Below are positions 11,291-23,489 of a stretch of 64,000 bases of DNA, piece after piece. Source of the stretch: Buxus sempervirens (Eukaryota > Streptophyta > Magnoliopsida > Buxales > Buxaceae); assembly GCA_947561395.2 (NCBI GenBank), contig OX387191.1, positions 39,139,439 to 39,203,438 of the forward strand, read 5' to 3'. Every line of letters begins with the position of its first letter. Within the stretch, counting starts at the first letter, position 1. Position numbers and translations under genes: made by a program. Under the pieces are notes generated by a model. The model did not search any database, was not told the origin of the DNA, and was given only the letters and a program-made list of their open reading frames with translations.

Positions 11291-11325
11291 TTTTTTTTTG
11301 GTAATGCTCCGAGCTCAAACATATC
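11271..11325 (-). mobile_element. Micro-retroinsertion: oligo-A tail with 18-bp target duplication
   Basis: The 18 bases 11,271-11,288 (TCCGAGCTCAAACATATC) are repeated exactly at 11,308-11,325. The 19 bases between them (11,289-11,307) are, on the minus strand, GCATTACC followed by eleven A. An 18-bp target duplication around a short tail ending in poly-A is the footprint of target-primed reverse transcription. It looks like an extremely 5'-truncated LINE or SINE copy, inserted into the older LINE ORF1. Confidence 0.7.
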
Positions 11326-11329
11326 GATG

Positions 11330-12498
11330 TCAAGACCCCTTGGCACTACTCATTAATGCGAAGCTCTGGTTTGTTCTTCCATTTTCTTTGCTCAAATAGG
11401 AATATTTTGTTATGGATATTCACCTCTCTTCCTTGATTTTTCAGAGATCTGGTAGAATTTATCAGAGCTCACTTCTTCCAAATCGATTGATACCCATCAA
11501 CAGGCAGTCTCTGCTCACAAAGTGGTTGACTTCGACGCCTGCTGATCACTGTCCACCCTCCGCTTCCGCAACATCCTCACATCCTTTTCCGCAATCACCA
11601 ATAGTCTCACTGAGTTCCATACCCTTCCTAATGGGTTGCCATCATTTCAGTTGGCCAGTACCGCTGGTTCACACGCAAAGTTCCACGATAGTCGCAAACA
11701 GACCCACCACCAACAAGCTCTTTGCCTTTTGCCTTATCGTCATTCGCGACTTTCTATTGACATCAGCTGCTGGGATCCAACAGCAGAGCCTCAGACAAAC
11801 CTCCTTCGCGACACTCAGACTCCTTTGTCAGTTGACCTTCACCAATTGCCGAACCCCTTCGTCACTTGACCTTCATGAGTCTTATTAACCTTCTTCGTCA
11901 ATCACTCTTTGACAGTTGCAGTCACCTTTTCCGCAGTCACAGTTGCCTTTACCACAGTCGCAAATGCCTGTCGACAATCGCCTTCATCCTTAGATGCCGT
12001 TCGTCGTCAATCACAGACGCCTCTGCAGTTGCAGACGTCTTCATCCTCAGCTGTAGACGCCGTTCATTCTCAGACACTGTTCCATATCGTGTTCTTACCT
12101 TCACAATTCTCCGTTTTATCTTTTAATTTTTAGTATTTTATTCAAGATTTTTATGTGTTTTATTATTTTTTCCTTGTCTAACTTTTGTGTTTTGTCTTTT
12201 TTTAATTTTTTGTTTATTTTATCACTTAGCAAATGCGCACAACGCTCATTTTTGCCACTTGGTACACGTATTTACAAAATTTCCATTCAAATTGCTTTGG
12301 CTGTAACATTCTTGTTTGGACTCCGATTTGTACAAGATGAGTGACATTGGAATTGTATCGAAGTACTCTTTCAAATGGTATACAAGTTATTGGCCAACTC
12401 AGCTCTTGGCAAAGGACCACTTTCTAGCTCTTGATTCACAGCTAATTGTTTAGGGTTTTTGGGTAGACTTGCGAGAGTGCAAATATTGGGTGCTTACA
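11330..12498 (-). mobile_element. Probable old family 1-like LTR remnant, inner end unclear
   Basis: The right end, read on the minus strand, begins TGTAAGCACCCAATATTTGCAC. That matches the start module of the family 1 LTRs, and is followed at the expected distance by the AATCGGAGTCC-like segment and an ACGTG..CCAAGTGGCAAA-like segment shared with LTRs A, C and E. I cannot find the opposite LTR end or a target duplication, so the left boundary (about 11,330) is a guess. The region 11,400-12,130 is rich in CAGTTGCAGTC/ACAGTCGC repeats and gives two long plus-strand frames that match nothing I know. Confidence 0.4.
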
Positions 12499-12870
12499 AG
12501 CATCATCAAAGTTAATTGAATAAAAAATAATTATACTTTTTTAATTTTAAAATTTTGGTTTTCTTTTTACCTTCCGGCAATCTCTCTTGAAGTGACCCTT
12601 CTTGCTATTGTTCTAGAACTTTTTTTTTTAATCTTGTGGATGTCCAATGTTGCTCTTTCTTGACCCTAATTGTCCACTACTTTTGTCTCATCTTTTTGCT
12701 CTCTCTTTCTCCAATATTTAAGCCATTTCCATATTCTTACCAATGGCCCCTATAGATTTTCTACGAGATTTTTCACCAAAGCTGGATGAGACCAAAATAG
12801 CGCTGATTTAATCCTCAAAAGTAATAACCCACGGATGACAGCTGTCTACTATCTGTGCTGAAATCATTAA

Positions 12871-13050
12871 TGTAAAGGTTTCACAAACCGTAGTGTTTTC
12901 CTCAATGAATAGATGAGGAAGTCTCAAGTCTTTATATATAAGAGATTGATTACACAAAATCAGGATATACAACAAACTATCCTACAGTTATATAATTTGA
13001 ATTTAAATATATATACAGTTAAGATCTGATCTTATCTTGACTCAGTAACA
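12871..13050 (-). repeat. 3' LTR of the young Copia element
   Basis: 180 bp, TG...CA on either strand reading, identical base for base to 17,281-17,460. It lies next to the purine tract that primes plus-strand synthesis. Confidence 0.97.
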
Positions 13051-16000
13051 CCCCCCCTCAAGTGAATCATGGGTACTGGAGACGCATTGAACTTGCTTCT
13101 GAATAACAAGAATTGAGGCTTGGAGACTCCCTTGGTGAGTGTATCTGCTAATTGAAGATGAGAAGGGACATAATCAATCTGTAATACTCCATTAGCAACA
13201 AGTTCCCGAATAAAATGATAATCAATAGCAATGTGTTTTGAACGTTGCCGAGTCACTGGATTTCCAGCCATAAAAATGGCACTTTTATTATCACACAAAA
13301 TTATGGGCTTGGCATGTAAAGTGATGTTCAAATCTCGGAAGAGTTGAAGAAGCCAGGAGACCTCAGCTGCAGCAATAGCAAGAGAGCGGTATTCTGCTTC
13401 TGAACTAGAACGAGACACAGTAGCCTGTTTCTTAGAACACCAGGAAATCAAATTTCCACCTAAGAAAATAGCATAACCAGATGTTGATCTCCTAGTATCT
13501 GGGCAACCAGCCCAATCGGCATCGGAATAAGCAATAAGTTCCGGTTTAGAAAGCCGATTGAGATTGAGACCAAAATGATAGGTGCCTTTGACATATCTAA
13601 GAACTCGTTTTAAGGCCTTAAAGTGATCAACTGTAGGAGCATGCATATACTGGCAAATGGTATTAACATTGTAAGACAAATCTGGCCTAGTAATAGTAAG
13701 GTACTGAAGAGCGCCTGCAAGTGAACGAAAAAGAGTGGGATCAGCAAAAGCTTCGCCTTCCGCAGTGAGATGGTGTCCAACCACGAATGGAGTGGAAATT
13801 GGTTTGCAGTCTTGCATATCTGCCTTCTTAAGTAAGTCCAAGGCATATTTTGCTTGACTTAAAAAAATGCTCTTAGAACTCTGTTGAACCTCAATGCCCA
13901 AAAAATAATGAAGATGACCAAGATCCTTCATTGAAAATTCCTTAGAAAGACTAGTGATGATCGAGCGAACAAGAGTTGGATTAGAGCCAGTAATCACCAT
14001 ATCATCCACGTAAAGAAGTAGATAAATGGTTCCAAGTGAACCATGATATACAAAGAGAGAAGAATCAGCTTTGCTTGAAGTGAAACCCAGTCTGATAAGA
14101 TAAGAACCAAATCGTTGAAACCAAGCTCTAGGAGCTTGTTTCAACCCATAGAGCGACTTCTGTAGACGACATACATAATTAGGATGACGAATATCCAGAA
14201 ATCCAGGAGGTTGCTCCATGTAAACCTCCTCTGTTAAATGTCCATGTAAGAATGCATTCTTAACATCAAGTTGATGAAGAGCCCAACCTGAAGCTGCTGC
14301 CAAAGATAGAACAACTCTAACAGTTGATGAGCGAACTACAAGACTAAAAGTGTGCTCAAAGTCAAGACCTGGTATTTGAGAAAATCCTTGAGCCACCAAC
14401 CGAGCTTTATGTCTTTATATGGAGCCATCTGCTCGTAATTTGGTCTTAAATATCCATCTGCACCCGACCACATTGTGGTTTTTAGGACGTGGAACAAGAC
14501 GCCAGGTGTTATTGTGATGCAAATCTGATATTTCATCTTCCATAGCAGAAAACCATTCAGGTTTCTTTGCTGCTGATTTGAAACCACGTGGTTCTTTTAG
14601 AGCTAGTAAAACCTGAAAGAACTTAGATGGTAAATCAGTAAGAGCATGATAAGCCTTTGGTTTGAAAATTCCAGCCTTACCACGGGTGATCATAGGATGT
14701 GTTGGCAACAGTGAAGAAGGATTTGGTTGGGGTTGAACATGTGAAGATACTGAAGAGGAGGTGATACCGTGATCAGAAGAAGAAGGCTCATGTAAAGTCA
14801 TTGGAGATGATGTGGGGTCTACTGTAGTGTCATGAAAGGAAGAATCAATGCTTTGATCAAGGGTAGAGAATGAGGATATTGAATCTGACCCATGACTAAA
14901 AGGATTGTTGTCTTCACATGGAAGACATTTGGTAGTTGACCCACACGATTTGGAAGCATCTGAAGAAAAATAATCATTGGACATGTTAGCAGGAATTGAA
15001 TCATCACAAAAACTAACATAGTCAAATGAATTAATTTGATTGAAATGGCTGTCATTAGCAAAAGGAAAATTTGTTTCACAAAAATCAACATGACGGGATA
15101 TATATACACGATTAGAAGGACGATGAAGACATCGAAACCCCTTATGTGTAGTACTATACCCAACAAAAACACATGGTAAAGACCGAGGAGCCAATTTATG
15201 TGGTGCATAATCACGTAAATATGGAAAACATAAGCACCCAAAGCTTCTTATCATGGAGTAAGAAGGAGACGTACCATAGAGAATAGCATACGGTGTTTTG
15301 TTGGCAAGAACTTGTGATGGGAGCCGATTGATGAGGTAACAAGCAGTGGAGAAGGCCTCAACCCAAAGATGAAGAGGAGCACTGGAATGAAACAGTAAGG
15401 TTAAACCAGTTTCAGTTATGTGCCGATGTTTTCGTTTAGCTACACCATTTTGATTTGGTGTATAAGGACACGAAATTCGTTGGGAAATGCCACAGTTAGA
15501 AAGGTGAGATTGAAAGCCAGTATTGGTGAATTCGGTTCCTCCATCACACTGAAAAGATTTAATACGTGTAGAAAACTGGTTTTCAACGAATTTCTGGAAT
15601 CTAATGAAAGTGTCATAGAAATCAGATTTTCGTTTGAGAGGATAAAACCAACTGAAACGAGAATGATCATCTATAAACACTACATAAAATCGATAACCAG
15701 AAAGAGATGAAATAGGGGAGGGTCCCCAAAGGTCACAATGAATACGATCCAAAATAGAAGAACAACGTTTATCATTAATTGCAAAAGGTAATCTGTGACT
15801 TTTACCAAGTTTACAACCAAGACAAGGAATATTATTGCTGTCCTTCTGAGAGGAATTGAATGAAATAACACCATGCTTATTCAATGAATGAACAATACGG
15901 AAAGATGGATGTCCTAATCGAGCATGCCAGACTGAGGGTAAAGCAGTAGAAGAAGAAGTGTCAGAAAAGAGAGCTGCATGGCCACGCTCAAGAATGTAAA

Positions 16001-17280
16001 GACCTCCCTCACATCGCCCGGTTCCCATCACTGCTCTTGTCACCAGATCCTGTATAACAAACCCAGAGGCATAAAAATAAACAACACAATTATTATCTTT
16101 TGTGAGTTTACTAATAGACAACAGATTTTTTTTTAAACCAGGAACAACAAGAACATCCTTGAGAACTAAAGAGTTAGAGGACATAAGAGGTGAAGAATGA
16201 CCAGTATGAGAGATTGGGAGGGATTGGCCATTACCAACATATACACGATCATTACCATTGTAAGGGATGGACTTGTCAAGCAAAGAAGCATCAGTGCTCA
16301 TGTGAGAAGTAGCGCCAGTATCAGTATACCATTCAGAGTTATCATGTTCAGACATAGATACAGTGGAAAAGGCTTCCACTAGATTAGCCTGCTTCTTGTT
16401 CAATTTCAGGTACGTCCAACATCTATTGGCTGTGTGTCCTTCCTTATCACAAAATTGACAAAGAACACCAGAATTTCGAGAATTCTGATTTCTAACAGGA
16501 CGTGACACATCACGTGTCTGTTTGTTGGTGTATTTCTTGGAAGTGCCTTTGATGAGTTTGACAGTGCACAGAGAAGGCCGAATGTGCATTTGACTGAGCA
16601 GTGAGAGATTTCACAAAAAGCTCAACACTTATTGCTTTGGGAACAAGATCTGCAAACACAGGAATAGGTTGTTGAGATAACATAGTAGTAGAGAAAGTTG
16701 TGAACTCTGTACCAAGACCTCGTAGGAACCAATGTGTTTTGTCAGTATCTTCAACAGGTTTCCCAATTGCATCTAGTTGATCAACAACAGACTTGAAAGA
16801 CCGTGCAAACTCAGCTACGGATTGACTCCCACGTTGCATTAGTTGGAGCTCATCCTTGAGTTGAAGTTGACGGGTCTTAGAATGATGAGCAAAGGCAGCT
16901 TCAAGGGTCATCCAGGCGTCCCTTGCCGTCGTTAAACCGAGAATCTCACTCATAGCTTCTTCAGATAAAGAAGAATAGATCAAGCTTAGAAGCATTTGAT
17001 CTTTTTGATGCCAATCCTTGTATGCAGGATTAGGAACGTCCTCTCCAGCAGTGTTTTTGATGGTGATGGGAACGGCAGCACTAGTGCCAACCAAAAACGA
17101 CATCAAGCCTTGACTGGTAAGTAGAGGAACAAATTGACTCCTCCATAACAGAAAGTTAGAAGAGTTCAACCTAATGGTCAACATGTGAACCATTGTGTTT
17201 AGCGGAATAGTGGTGGAGAAAGAGGAAGTGTCGGCCATGAGAATAACCCAAAAAAAAATAAAAACTTAGCTCTAATACCA

Positions 17281-17460
17281 TGTAAAGGTTTCACAAACCG
17301 TAGTGTTTTCCTCAATGAATAGATGAGGAAGTCTCAAGTCTTTATATATAAGAGATTGATTACACAAAATCAGGATATACAACAAACTATCCTACAGTTA
17401 TATAATTTGAATTTAAATATATATACAGTTAAGATCTGATCTTATCTTGACTCAGTAACA
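17281..17460 (-). repeat. 5' LTR of the young Copia element
   Basis: 180 bp, identical to the 3' LTR. On the minus strand it contains a TATATATAAAG box and is followed directly by the initiator-Met tRNA primer site TGGTATTAGAGC. Confidence 0.97.
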
Positions 17461-18226
17461 ATTAAGTTTCTTTGCCACACTTCCACCATCAGCCATTTGC
17501 ATATTGAATAACTTTTAAGAAAACCTTACTTGATGTGGAAGGTTTCTCATACATCTTTGCCAAAGCTGACATCAAATCTATAGTCACCTTCTCTTGGAGA
17601 TATTCAATGCAAAGGATGAAAGGATGGGGCAAGTGAGAGTCTTATAGCCTATGGGGCCTTATTGTTTAGCAACTAACGCTTAAGGTTGCTCCATATTCAT
17701 AAGAGTAGTCTTCAATCTACATCTTCTAATAACCAAAATTTGAACTATTGAACTTCTTAATTTTGATCTTACCTTCCTCTACCATTGCTCCCACTTGAAC
17801 CAGTAGTGCTCTAAAACCAATTGTTAAAACAACACAATAAACAAGCATATGGAAGTAGAACTTATCAAAATATAAAATATTAGAATACACAGATTTTATG
17901 TAGAAAACCTTTCGAGGAAAAACCACAGAGTAGTAAAAATTTTCTATAATGAAGCCAAAAGAAAAGACCTAACTGAAATGATAGTTCTCCCATCCTTTAT
18001 TTTAACTCTTTTTTGCCCCCGTATCTGTTGGAGTAAGTTGCTGGAAGATCGGCTGGAGCTCCATTGGATCTTCACCTTGCGTCCTCAAGCCCCCTCACGT
18101 TAGACACTAACGTGACACCTAGGGATTTAACGGGAAGATGAAAGATGGAACACGTTCGTTTGTCTCCTTCCGAGAATATGAAACTTGATGCTAGAAAGGT
18201 TTTGAAAATTTGGGAACGAAAAGGAG

Positions 18227-18480
18227 GGAATCTTCATTCCAAATCTCTGGCAATCGCTGCAGCCTTCATTCCAAAACTCTGGTAAGTTGGAGCCTCTCGC
18301 TATAACATTAATTCCTCCAAACCCTTTTTTATTCTTTCTTTCACTTCCTCTTTTTCATTCTCAAAATTTTCAAAACCTTTCCAATGTTAGGTCTCCAGGA
18401 ATCGCTACAAATTGGAGAATCTCACTGCAACCTTCATTCCAAAACTACGGTAATTTGGAGCCTCTCGCTGTAACTTTCAT
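18227..18480 (+). repeat. Degenerate direct repeats, CCTTCATTCCAAAACT type
   Basis: A block around 18,259-18,310 (GCAGCCTTCATTCCAAAACT, then GTTGGAGCCTCTCGCT) recurs at 18,427-18,477 with an offset of 168. A partial third copy begins at 18,229. Roughly 85-90% similar by eye. Function unknown; no gene is seen around it. Confidence 0.7.
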
Positions 18481-18550
18481 TCAAAACCCTTTTTTTTCTT
18501 TCACTACCTCATTTGCAGTTGCATCCTGTCTCTACAATTCTGATTTGGAA

Positions 18551-18676
18551 ATTGAGACATTCCAAAATTCTCGCTGCTTTATAGAAGGGAGAAGGATCAA
18601 ATTCTCAATAGATAACGTTTCCTACCATGATACTCTCCCTTCTATGAAGTGGAGAGAAATTCTGAAATGACTCAAT
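18551..18676. repeat. 126-bp stem-loop (MITE-like or small-RNA precursor-like)
   Basis: The left arm 18,551-18,592 and the right arm 18,635-18,676 are inverted copies that match at about 34 of 42 positions. The outer end is ATTGAG(A/T)CATT and the inner end is an exact ATAGAAGGGAGA. The loop is about 42 nt. I see no target duplication, so it may be a foldback element or a hairpin RNA gene. No coding sense is evident. Confidence 0.6.
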
Positions 18677-18689
18677 AACCTTCTGCCAA

Positions 18690-20391
18690 TGACAATTTAT
18701 CCTATTTTATTTTAAAGTATATTCGATTTTGATTACCTATATGTTGAAGGTGTTTTCGATTTCCTGCATTATTTTTCTTAGTGATATTTGAATGTTTCAT
18801 TTCATGTCGTTTTTTAGCTACATCAGTTGTGCTATGTCCTTCTTTCAGGTTTAGGCAAATGACTTGAATGCCATCGCTGTTACATTCTTTTTTTTTTCTT
18901 AATAAGTTATCATTGCCTACTAAAAACAAGGTTTTTTTTTTCTTATCAAACATTCAAAGTTCAAAGTATCTAAAACTTTGGATAAGTCAGGATTATGCAA
19001 ACTCTCCTCTTCAGCAACATATCATGCACAATCACCTAAAGCTACCATAAATTACACAAACTCCATGTCTCGCTCTGCTCTCATGGCACCATCTTTGGTT
19101 CAGCATTCTCATCACTCACCTTTGCTTCAGCCTACTCATCACTTATCTCTACTTTTGGCCAGCTATAATCTATTGTGACAATCAAAGAGACAATAGATAA
19201 GAAAGATTATAGTATAATTTCGATGAGGCCAGGATCCCAAGGTAGAATAGATTGAAAGCACTTAAAGCTCCTTCCTTCTACTATTTTCGTAAACTATAAT
19301 AGTCAATATCATCACCCATCACCTTCGAGCAAAGACAACAATAAAAAAAATGTAACAAGTAGGAGCACTTTGAAAACAATTTATTCAATCAAGATGGCTT
19401 AGGCATCAAGCTTCTCAACTTTGAGTCATTAAATAGTCGACAAAACCAAATTGGTATTTCTCATAAGCCATGTGGCCAAGAATTTCTTCCTCTCTCTGTT
19501 GAAGGATTTCATCCATGACCTCCATCCTCATTTCTAGACAAAGCTTGAAGTCAACATATAAATGATAGGCTCCACCTCATCCTCCAATTCTCGTATGACC
19601 GTATGAAATCCATAATATCTACACAATTTCCCCACTTGAAGCTGAATAGTATTTGCTATGTTCAAAGCTTGGTACAAATTATTGAACAAGATAAAAAAAA
19701 AAAAAAAATGATTGACGGAGCATGTTTTGTTCATAATTTTGAAGGTTACCATTGGCGGATAACAAAAAATGAGGCGCAAGACTATATCCAACAAAGGTAA
19801 AGAAGAAGCAAGAAATTACAAGAATAAGAACGGTTAAGTACCTATTCTTATCCCCTCTAATGGGTTATTAGTTTTATATAGGACTGAAAATTGTGTGTAA
19901 ATTCACTTTCTTAAAGGTAATTACTATCTAAATAAACATAGACTTTATTTACTATGTTTTTGTAAACATATTTTTTTAATGCATGGAATAAATGTTCATC
20001 ATAGGATGCATGAGGATGCATCTGCATCTTTGTATTTATCAGAAGCAAGGCCACGCATTCATCCAAGAAATGCATGGCTATTTTTTTTTGTAAGTATTAT
20101 TGATCTTCATTTACATAGAAAGAAATATGTTAGAAACTATGTGCATATTTACTTGCACTTGTTTTATGTATTTTCCAAATATGTGGACACAATTTACTCT
20201 TTAAAAAGAAAGGAATATTTTGAAGAGCAAAAGAAGACAACACAAACAAATGAAGATGACAATATAGTCCATAAGCCATTTTTCCTTAGTAAGTTGATCA
20301 ATTCTAACCTATGTTTTACGCTTTATATCATTTGGAATTGTCTTTATCAAAAATTTATTTGCTATTGTTCTTATCTAACTTTGTCTCACAG
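18690..20391. other. Unassigned AT-rich sequence
   Basis: I find no supportable gene. It contains oligo-T/oligo-A runs (18,888-18,898, 18,932-18,940, 19,690-19,705) and scattered short frames. A minus-strand stretch at 19,690-19,540 (LCRYYGFHTVIRELEDEVEPI) looks protein-like but matches no family I can name. The last part may be the 5' flank or early introns of the plant mobile domain gene that starts to be recognisable at 20,392. Confidence 0.4.
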
Positions 20392-20738
20392 ATGACTAGA
20401 AAAGCAAAAGAAGTGTGGGATACAATGTCAGCTGTAGAAAAAGAAAAATTTTACCAATTGGCAAAAGAGTAGAAAGAGAGATGCCATACTAGCATTTTAC
20501 CCAATCCATTGAAGAGTAAAGCAAAGGTTAGCTATTTGCTATTTTTAAGAATCAAAATTTTAAATTAGATGTAGCCATTTATTATCATTCATTATTAATA
20601 TGACATTATACTCTCAATGTCGGTGATGTTTGAAACAAGATGCTCCCCAAAACACTTTTTGAGATGCCTAAAGGACCTTTCAGATGATCAAAAGTTGGCA
20701 ATCCAAGATATATAATTTGAGCATCTTTTAAATATTAG

Positions 20739-21225
20739 ATGCCTTTTTTTTTATGGTTGGTTAATAGAGTTGATGTGAACCATTTATCACCAGAGTTGGA
20801 GGAAGGTAGCGTACCAATGTCCCCACATGATGTTAAAGTTGTTTTTGGATTACCATTAGGTGGTTATGATGTACCTATACATGGGTTGGAGGAAAATATT
20901 TTAGAAATTGGTAAAAGCTTCAAAATGGATAGGCATGGGGTGCCACTTAAGCATTTAGAAGACTGTACGAAGGATTTAGGTTATGGAGTAGATTTTAAGC
21001 GGTCATTTATCCTTTTCACATTAAGTGTACTATAATGCCCTAGTGCTAATCTATATTGTAGTATGAAGTTTTTGCATGCAATAGCAGATGTCTTGATATT
21101 GGCAGAGTTCAATTGGAGTAAACTTGTCTTGGATTTTCTCATTGGAGAAATTAAAAAGTTCAAGGAAGGAAATAAGGGTTCAATTGATGGATGCCTACTA
21201 TTCTTAATGGTGAATTGCTTCCATG
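20739..21225 (+). pseudogene. Plant mobile domain (DUF1985-like) exons
   Basis: A 98-residue frame (20,739-21,035) contains WLVNRVDVNHLSPELEEGSVPMSPHDVKVVF, in the pattern of DUF1985/aminotransferase-like plant mobile domains: W-L-V helix, then L-(T/S)-P-x-D-V-x-x-V-(L/F)-G-(L/I)-P-x-G-G. A second frame from 21,063 (FLHAIADVLILAEFNWSKLVLDFL) fits the next helices of the domain (written in two runs: FLHAIADVLILAEF, NWSKLVLDFL). The residues just upstream of 20,739 (FLRCLKDLSDDQKLAIQDI) lie in another frame and contain a stop, so the copy is defective. Function of the domain is unknown. Confidence 0.65.
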
Positions 21226-22523
21226 TCTTGTACTTTAATTTTTTTTTATTTTTTTTGATAAGATAATATGCTTATTTGATATTAACATCTATATATAGAT
21301 TTTCTATTTGAATCGTGTTAGAGTTGGGCTATCTGTTGTTGATGTATGCTCCCCATGTTTACATGCATGTATATGAATCTTAGATAATTTCATTTCAATA
21401 GAGGAGGTGTACCATCTTCTACAAGTGATGTAACATGCGATGATTTTTTATCTAATAAGATCGCTTTATAAGTAATACATTTGAATATGTAAAATTTTCC
21501 ATTAAAATCATGACTTTCTAAGAGCTATTTTATTTAAGACGATGCATGAGTTAAGATCTCATGTGATAGCAGCAATGTAGGACGTTAGGGATGCATGTCA
21601 CATACTTATGATGCACGTCACTACACTTTCTGAATACACTAGTTGTGTTGTCAGTCCTCTTATTTGGAAACTACTCATACTACTTGTGGCATAAATGGTG
21701 GACATTCCCCCTATCATTCACCTCTTCACACAACTTCTACCACTACAAAAAAAAGTGATATAACGACACTAATATAAGGGTACTTATAAAAAAGTGTTGT
21801 TACAAGTGCCTTAATACGGAATTTCATATGCAGATGCCGTTATAAAACAATTTATTACGGCATTTTTCTAAAAATGACATTATTACGGCATTTCCTAGAA
21901 AAATGCCACTATAAAACGATTTATTACGACATTTTCCTACTGAATGTCATTATAAAATAATTTATTACGGCATTTTTTAATTGAATGCCCCTATAAAACA
22001 ATTTGTTATGGCACTTATCTATCAAATGCTGCTATACAACAATTTAAAATATTGTATTACGGCACTTTATTACAAAATGCCGCTATAAAATTTAAAAGAA
22101 TTATTAAAAATAAAGTATTTTTTGGGTAAATTTATTTAATTGTTGTTTTATGAAAATAATTTAGATTTAGTCATGCAATTATTTGAAAGAAGACTTGTTC
22201 TTAATTATTTGAAGAAAACATAATTAATTACCAATTAGAAAGAATTGGATGACTGAATATGAATTAGTTTTAAAAAGTAACCCTAAAAACCAGTTTTTTC
22301 CTTTTGTTGTTGTTGTTGTTGTCAATCTTTGCTCTCAACGAATGAAACAGAGAAAAAGACATGTCGGATTAGGGCTTTCGCATGACCTGAGTATGGCCCT
22401 TTGAATCAGGATCTTTGAGCGTCTCCATGAGCCTCAAAGAAGAAGACCTGTCGGATTACTTACGAACAAGAGATTTTTCAGAGGAATCGATATGCAAGTG
22501 AGTAAAGGAGAGAACGAATCATG

Positions 22524-23120
22524 AGTATCTGTGACGGAGAGTTATGGATTCGAGTTTGTTTGTAGCAATGGCGTGAGTATCTCTGACGAAGAGCTATGGA
22601 TTTGAGTTTGTTTGTAGCAATGGCATGAGTATCTCTAAGGGAGAGCTTGTTGAAACAGACGATCTCAAGTTTTGTGCTCCGATCGGTTGATTTGAGACTT
22701 TAGTGGACAAATTGGCAGTGATCACTATAGCAGCAGGAATATTTTAGGTCTCCTGCAATTTGTTGCATAGTTCCATTTTATAAGCGCACTCCTGTTCACG
22801 TATAAATCCAGTACGTTCCATTTTTCATCATTCTTTCATCTCATTGTATGCAATTGTGCCCCAGTGTTCTAATACTTAACCTGTTTCATGATTAAATTAT
22901 TTAATTAGTTTCATCTTATTAATTCATCTGTATTTTGTGCTTGTATTTTAATTCCAACAATTGGCAAATTGGTAGTGGTCACTGTATTAATTCGGTTGAT
23001 ATGAGACATTAGTGGAAAAATTGGCAATGATCAGTGTAACCGCAGAAAATTTCCGATCTCTCGCAATTTGTTGCACAGTTCCGTTGTATAAGCACATTCC
23101 TGTTCATGCATAAATTTGGT
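22524..23120 (+). repeat. Internal duplications within the CACTA element
   Basis: A ~58-bp unit (GAGTATCTCTGACG... to TTTGTTTGTAGCAATGGC) is repeated twice with a third partial copy from 22,524. A ~95-bp block starting CGGTTGATTTGAGAC at 22,684 recurs at about 22,993 with moderate divergence. Likely internal rearrangement of the element; no coding role is visible. Confidence 0.65.
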
Positions 23121-23457
23121 ACGTTCACTTTCTCATCATTCTTTCATCTCATTGTGTGCAATTGTGCCCCTATGTTTTCATCTTTAACCTATTGTCTCAT
23201 GATTAAATTGTTTAATTAGTTTCATCTTGTTAATTCATCTATATTTATGTGCTTGTATTGTAATTCTAGCTATTGGCCAGTGCTTGATATGGTCAGGCGG
23301 CCTTTTGAATAAAGTTTGAAGGCTTGTCTATAAAATGTTTGTTGAAATGCCTGAAAGAATTATTCTTGGATTTTTTTTATATAATTTGAATATGTAATTG
23401 GGTTGATTTAATTGTCCACGCTTTATAGCAAAAAAGAATATATCACGTGCTTATTTA

Positions 23458-23489
<32 letters not shown>

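Larger units (their letters stand above)
12871..17460 (-). mobile_element. Young, nearly whole Copia LTR retrotransposon
   Basis: A 4590-bp Ty1/copia element on the minus strand with two 180-bp LTRs and target duplication ATTAA (12,866-12,870 and 17,461-17,465). Parts in order on the minus strand: 5' LTR; primer site TGGTATTAGAGC beside it; gag (UBN2-type, about 17,240-16,420) with zinc knuckle CQFCDKEGHTANRC near 16,440; aspartic protease DTGATSH near 16,320; integrase with HARLGHPS near 15,915 and HCDLWGPSP near 15,730; reverse transcriptase with YVDDM near 14,005; RNase H with DADWAG near 13,520 and SSSEAEYRSLA near 13,395; polypurine tract (TTGAGGGGGGGTG) beside the 3' LTR. The gag-protease-integrase-RT-RNase H order defines Copia. 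The coding region looks almost complete, with about two interruptions. The LTRs are identical, so the insertion is very recent. It sits inside an older Copia gag. Confidence 0.96.
12499..18050 (-). mobile_element. Old Copia remnant (gag, PBS, part of 5' LTR), split by a younger Copia
   Basis: On both sides of the young Copia the minus strand shows pieces of a Copia gag. At about 12,560-12,600 there is a zinc-knuckle-like KKGHFKRDCRK. At about 17,480-17,570 there are LEYLQ..., AKMYEKPSTSS and VFLKSYSICKWLM-like stretches typical of the UBN2-type gag. To the right, 17,810-17,821 reads ATTGGTTTTAGAGC on the minus strand, a diverged initiator-Met tRNA primer site. It abuts an LTR that ends TTTTAACA at 17,822. 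The far LTR limit (about 18,050) is not certain. The remnant is heavily decayed with many breaks and no pol is seen. It is clearly older than the element at 12,871-17,460, which uses it as target. Confidence 0.6.

Noticed and set aside
11412-12133. Plus frames of 158, 86 and 74 residues, serine/leucine-rich
   Set aside because: Low-complexity CAGTCGCA-type sequence in a probable LTR remnant; no domain or conserved start.
19534-19794. Minus frame of 86 residues, possible gene
   Set aside because: Part looks protein-like, but an oligo-A tract is translated in it and no family is recognisable.
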